In this document: positions 20,233-22,500 of the stretch, piece by piece
How positions within the stretch are numbered: the first letter of the stretch is position 1
Layout of the letters: every line of letters starts with the position of its first letter
Assembly (NCBI GenBank): GCA_018398765.1
Contig: JAHBMJ010001000.1
Location: forward strand, 2,501-25,000
Length of the DNA stretch: 22,500 bases
Reading direction: 5' to 3'
DNA from: Chromera velia
Taxonomy: Eukaryota > Sar > Chromeraceae
Position numbers and translations under genes: made by a program
The notes under the pieces: generated by a model
What the model was told of the DNA's origin: nothing
Database searches by the model: none
The model's input: the letters and a program-made list of their open reading frames with translations, nothing else

Positions 20233-21154
20233 AAAAAGAAAAAAGAACGAGATCCACAAAGAGAACGTAGAAAAGACGGCGATCTAGGAAAAGAGTGATT
20301 AGTGCTCTTTCTTCTTGGTTGCTGTGGAAGGAAAATATTTCACAGGCCCTGGAAGAGACTTGGGGGGGGAGCCAAACGGGAGCAGACAGACAGACAGAGG
20401 CTGCTCGGCAGGTAAGTAAGTGAGCCTGTTCGAAGGACCTTTAGGCTATTTTGTGTGCATGCAGACAACAAATACGCAAACAGAAAAGCGGACTGGCAAA
20501 CAGTGTTATTTTTCTGATCTTGTTTCTTTGTCCTGTGCACTCTCCACGAGAAAATGGACACCCGCATGTCGACATGCAATAGGACAGAAAACCTGGAAGG
20601 AACGCAGATAGCAGTCCTGGCAAGCATGACAGAGCAACATTATCATTTTCCTATGCAAGCACATATGTTCCATGACTGACATCCTTGTCGTGTCTGTCGA
20701 AGAAGGAACGCGCAGAGGTGCGCACCCACTCAGGTTTGCTGCAGGTCTCCACAATGATCTTCAGCTGCTCCTCCGTCGGCTCCTTCTTTGCGCTTGGGTT
20801 TGACCCTGCCGCAGCCTGGGCCTCTTTTTCCTTGCTTGCGGCCTGTGCGGCCGCCTGTGCGTACACAGAGAGGTGCTGGTGGGGAGCGGGTTGAATGTGC
20901 AACTGTTGGTGTTGCACTGCCTCAGGCTGCTGTTGTATGTACTGGGGGGGAGAGAAGTATTGGTATGCTGGTGCTGCAGCGACAGCGGGCTGCAGGACTG
21001 GGTTGGAGGGGGTTGGGGAGGGGAGGCCGTACTGTGGGTAGATCGCTGCAGGCTGCATGGGGGAGTACATTTGTTGGTGCTGCAGCTGCTGGCCGACAGA
21101 CGGGTCTGCGTACACCTGCATTGGCTGCGCCTGGGCGTAACCGTAATACTGCAT
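12840..21154 (-). CDS. Calcium-dependent protein kinase with N- and C-terminal EF-hands, 18 exons, 729 aa
   Basis: Exons in order: 20681-21154, 20130-20172, 19460-19554, 19134-19251, 18732-18788, 18189-18250, 17842-17889, 17338-17426, 16887-16939, 16319-16584, 15661-15927, 15355-15447, 14863-14933, 14486-14537, 14140-14193, 13662-13790, 13337-13419, 12840-12975. All are GT-AG and keep one frame. Residues 1-130 are rich in Gln, Tyr, Pro and Ala. EF-hand loops are at 156-167 and 197-208. Kinase domain, about 250-530: glycine loop LGQGAFGEV, ATP lysine K279, C-helix E299, catalytic loop HKDLKPQN (376-383), DWG (420-422) in place of DFG, and GTPYYMAPE. A Ser/Gln/Ala-rich insert of about 28 residues separates the catalytic loop from DWG. 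The autoinhibitory junction includes HLQRTALSMVVAQL. C-terminal EF loops are at 586-597, 620-631 and 656-667, plus a degenerate fourth near 695-706. The enzyme should phosphorylate Ser/Thr when calcium is bound. The start is the first ATG before the Gln-rich region. The frame stays open about 30 codons further upstream without an ATG. Confidence 0.9.
12978..13032. repeat. (CA)n-(GA)n microsatellite at the last CDPK acceptor
   Basis: On the coding (minus) strand this reads (TC)n then (TG)n and runs directly into the TGCAG acceptor of the last exon (exon starts at 12975). It mirrors the arrays before AMMECR1 exons 3 and 6. Confidence 0.92.
13423..13455. repeat. (CAGA)n array at a CDPK acceptor
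   Basis: On the coding strand this is (TCTG)n, ending in GTGTCTGCAG, the acceptor of exon 17 (starts 13419). Confidence 0.88.
13590..13661. repeat. (CTGA)n array that contains a CDPK splice donor
   Basis: On the coding strand the donor of intron 16 (GT at 13661-13660) opens a (GTCA)n array. The array is broken by GTCAAGCT and continues for about 70 bases. Confidence 0.88.
13933..14010. repeat. (GT)n-(CTGT)n compound microsatellite in CDPK intron 15
   Basis: A GT run of about 34 bases is followed by about nine CTGT/GTCT units and a short CT run. On the coding strand it reads GACA/CA, the opposite sense to most arrays in this gene. Confidence 0.9.
14799..14856. repeat. Imperfect AAGC/GGAA/GGGA array in CDPK intron 13
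   Basis: Purine-rich tetranucleotide variants next to the donor of intron 13. On the coding strand it is a pyrimidine-rich tract just inside the intron. Confidence 0.75.
16859..16886. repeat. (CCGA)n array that contains a CDPK splice donor
   Basis: Six to seven CCGA units. On the coding strand this is (GTCG)n, and its first unit is the donor of intron 9 (GT at 16886-16885). Confidence 0.9.
19318..19442. repeat. (CA)n-(GA)n-(CAGA)n compound array in CDPK intron 3
   Basis: CA run to about 19350, GA-rich run to about 19375, then hexamer-like and CAGA units to about 19442. It fills most of the 208-bp intron between the exons for EF-hand 2. Confidence 0.92.
20184..20234. repeat. (GAAA)n array in CDPK intron 1
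   Basis: About twelve GAAA units, close to the acceptor of exon 2 (20172). On the coding strand it is (TTTC)n and could serve as the polypyrimidine tract, followed by CTGCATGCAG. Confidence 0.9.
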
Positions 21155-21458
21155 TTTCTGTTCTTTTTGCTTTCTATCTCCTCCGGTCTCTACAGAGCAC
21201 TTTCTATCGTGAAACAGCTGGAGGTCCTCGATGCAATGGCACAGTCAAAGGTCAGTCAAAACATCATCTGCAAGGTGAGGCGAGCGAAGAAAAAAGCCTT
21301 CTGTCTGTGCCAACTGATGAAAGCACCAAAAAGTCCGATCAAAGTCTTTCTGCGTGTGGACTCCGCAACAAACCGTACTTGAAAAGGAGAAGTGCACGCG
21401 CTTAAATTGAATTCGGAACTGCATATAGCCGAGAGGGGAAGAATGCACATGCATGCAT

Positions 21459-21481
21459 GATCGATCGTCGCGCGATCGATC
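21459..21481. promoter_or_regulatory. GATCGATCG palindrome in the CDPK leader/promoter
   Basis: GATCGATCG (21459-21467) and CGATCGATC (21473-21481) pair perfectly around TCGCG. The GATC units continue for four bases. It lies about 100 bases downstream of the CDPK TATA box, so it would be in the 5' UTR. The role is unknown. Confidence 0.45.
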
Positions 21482-21585
21482 GATCGGGGCGAGGCGTACA
21501 CTGACGCACGCATGGTGCATGGAGAAGTAGACCCAGGCATACCACGCCAGGAGGTTATACAAACTTCGTCATACATGCCGGGGCC

Positions 21586-21593
21586 TTTATATA
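21586..21593 (-). promoter_or_regulatory. TATA box of the CDPK gene
   Basis: TATATAAA on the minus strand, 430 bases upstream of the CDPK ATG. It implies a leader of about 400 bases. A CTTGCAG near 21270 could end a 5'-UTR intron. No other TATA-like motif is better placed for this gene. Confidence 0.45.
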
Positions 21594-22500
21594 GACTTAA
21601 GCGACTGCATGTTAACCAATTTATTTTTTTAAAAATAAAAAAAAAACTCTAGTTAAGAAGTATTAGTGTATCATTCAGTGTGTCATTCAGAAAGAGCCGC
21701 GTGAGCTGCCACCGTGTGCACCGCCGCACTGCGGAAATCCGAATTTTGTCAAACCGATTGTGTTGCACTGATGTTAACCGCAGAATAAATAGTCATGTTC
21801 AGTGGTTACGTCTTGAAGAAATCTGTTAATCCAGAGTTGCTATCTGGATAGAACGAAAAGTAATCCACCAGATTCGGAAAAGCAAATTGCATTCAACACG
21901 GAATTTAATCGACTCCATGAGGTGCGCGCACAGTGCAACACAATTGGTTTAACAAAATTCGGATTTCTGCAGTTCGCCTTGCGGCGGCGGTGCACGCGGT
22001 AGCAGCTCATGCGGCTCTTTCTGAATGACACAATGAATGACACACTGATACTTCTTAACTACTCTGTAAGTCTTTTGTAGTCTTTTGAGACTTTTGAACT
22101 GTCTCTCAATTAATTGTTATCGATCTGCCTAACAGTTATCACGTATTTCTTTACAGTTTCTTACTCTAAAAAACTTTGAAAAACTCAAAGTTGAGAATAA
22201 TTAAGAGATTATTATGTGACAAAAAAGATGATTAATTATCAGTATAAGTGTTGATCAACAAAAAAATTTGTACTAAAACGGTACAGTTTTTTCCCATCTG
22301 TTTTCACGTTAGGTTTTACGCATGCCCCTTTTACATATTGAACCAACACCGTGATAGGAAACAACTTTTAAAAGTTTATATGTTTTCCTTATATTTTATT
22401 TATTCATAATACATTGTAATTCATATTTCGAATTTAGAGTTTGAATTGATTAAATATTTCGGTACGTAATGAGCCGCATTACGCCCCGACTCTTACATAT
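21594..22500. other. AT-rich upstream region of the CDPK gene
   Basis: AT-rich DNA with no coding frame that I can support. It contains the 412-bp foldback element and, from 22062 onward, only AT-rich unique-looking sequence. Short ORFs here lie inside the foldback arms. Confidence 0.5.
21650..22061. mobile_element. 412-bp foldback element (MITE-like) with long terminal inverted repeats
   Basis: The left arm (21650-21770) starts TAGTTAAGAAGTAT. The right arm (21931-22061) ends with the complement, CTTCTTAACTA. The arms match over about 120 bases with few mismatches and one indel of about 10 bases (extra GCAAGGCGAA in the right arm). Matching blocks include GTGTCATTCAGAAAGAGCCG and AAATCCGAATTTTGT. 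The loop of about 160 bases has no ORF. The ends are flanked by TA, as in Tc1/mariner-type insertions, and also by a CTC on each side, so the target-site duplication is ambiguous. It is a non-autonomous element. Confidence 0.8.

Noticed and set aside
20788..21405. Plus-strand ORFs of 170-205 aa over the CDPK first exon
   Set aside because: They are mostly antisense of the Gln-rich CDPK N-terminus. Only the short 21196-21250 piece is kept as a finding.

Overview
The window is eukaryotic nuclear DNA, most likely from a photosynthetic alveolate of the chromerid type (Chromera-like). This is an inference. It rests on a many-exon gene for a calcium-dependent protein kinase (CDPK, a plant and alveolate family), a neighbouring protein with what looks like a signal plus transit presequence for a complex plastid, many short introns, and very dense di- and tetranucleotide arrays. 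I see no bacterial genes, no CRISPR array and no intact transposase or reverse transcriptase.

Layout. Positions 1-1862 are AT-rich intergenic DNA, then a GC-rich patch, then a probable 5' leader. Positions 1863-6354 (+) hold an eight-exon AMMECR1-family gene (217 aa after joining). Positions 6355-8109 are non-coding and contain a diverged inverted-repeat element (about 7612-7965). Positions 8110-9192 (-) hold an intronless ankyrin-repeat gene. A small uncertain ORF and a GC-rich island follow. At 9799-9892 (+) there is a compact promoter-like or LTR-like block: a perfect hairpin, then TATAAAAG, then AATAAA. It leads into an intronless gene at 10082-10795 (+), which is probably plastid-targeted and of unknown function. 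Positions 10796-12839 are mostly AT-rich and include a degenerate tRNA-Met-like sequence. Positions 12840-21154 (-) hold an eighteen-exon CDPK gene (729 aa) with EF-hands on both sides of the kinase domain. Its TATA box is at 21586-21593. A 412-bp foldback (MITE-like) element lies just upstream, at 21650-22061.

The genes do not form an obvious pathway. The AMMECR1 homologue is a conserved protein of poorly known function. The CDPK is a calcium-signalling kinase. The ankyrin protein is a probable binding scaffold. The most unusual aspect of the window is how introns and microsatellites are combined. Of 24 introns I could place by reading frame and family similarity, 20 end in TGCAG and 12 have C at donor position +3 (typically GTCAGT or GTCGGT). 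Several splice sites are simply the first or last unit of a simple-repeat array, such as GTCA, GTCG, GGAT, GT or TCTG.
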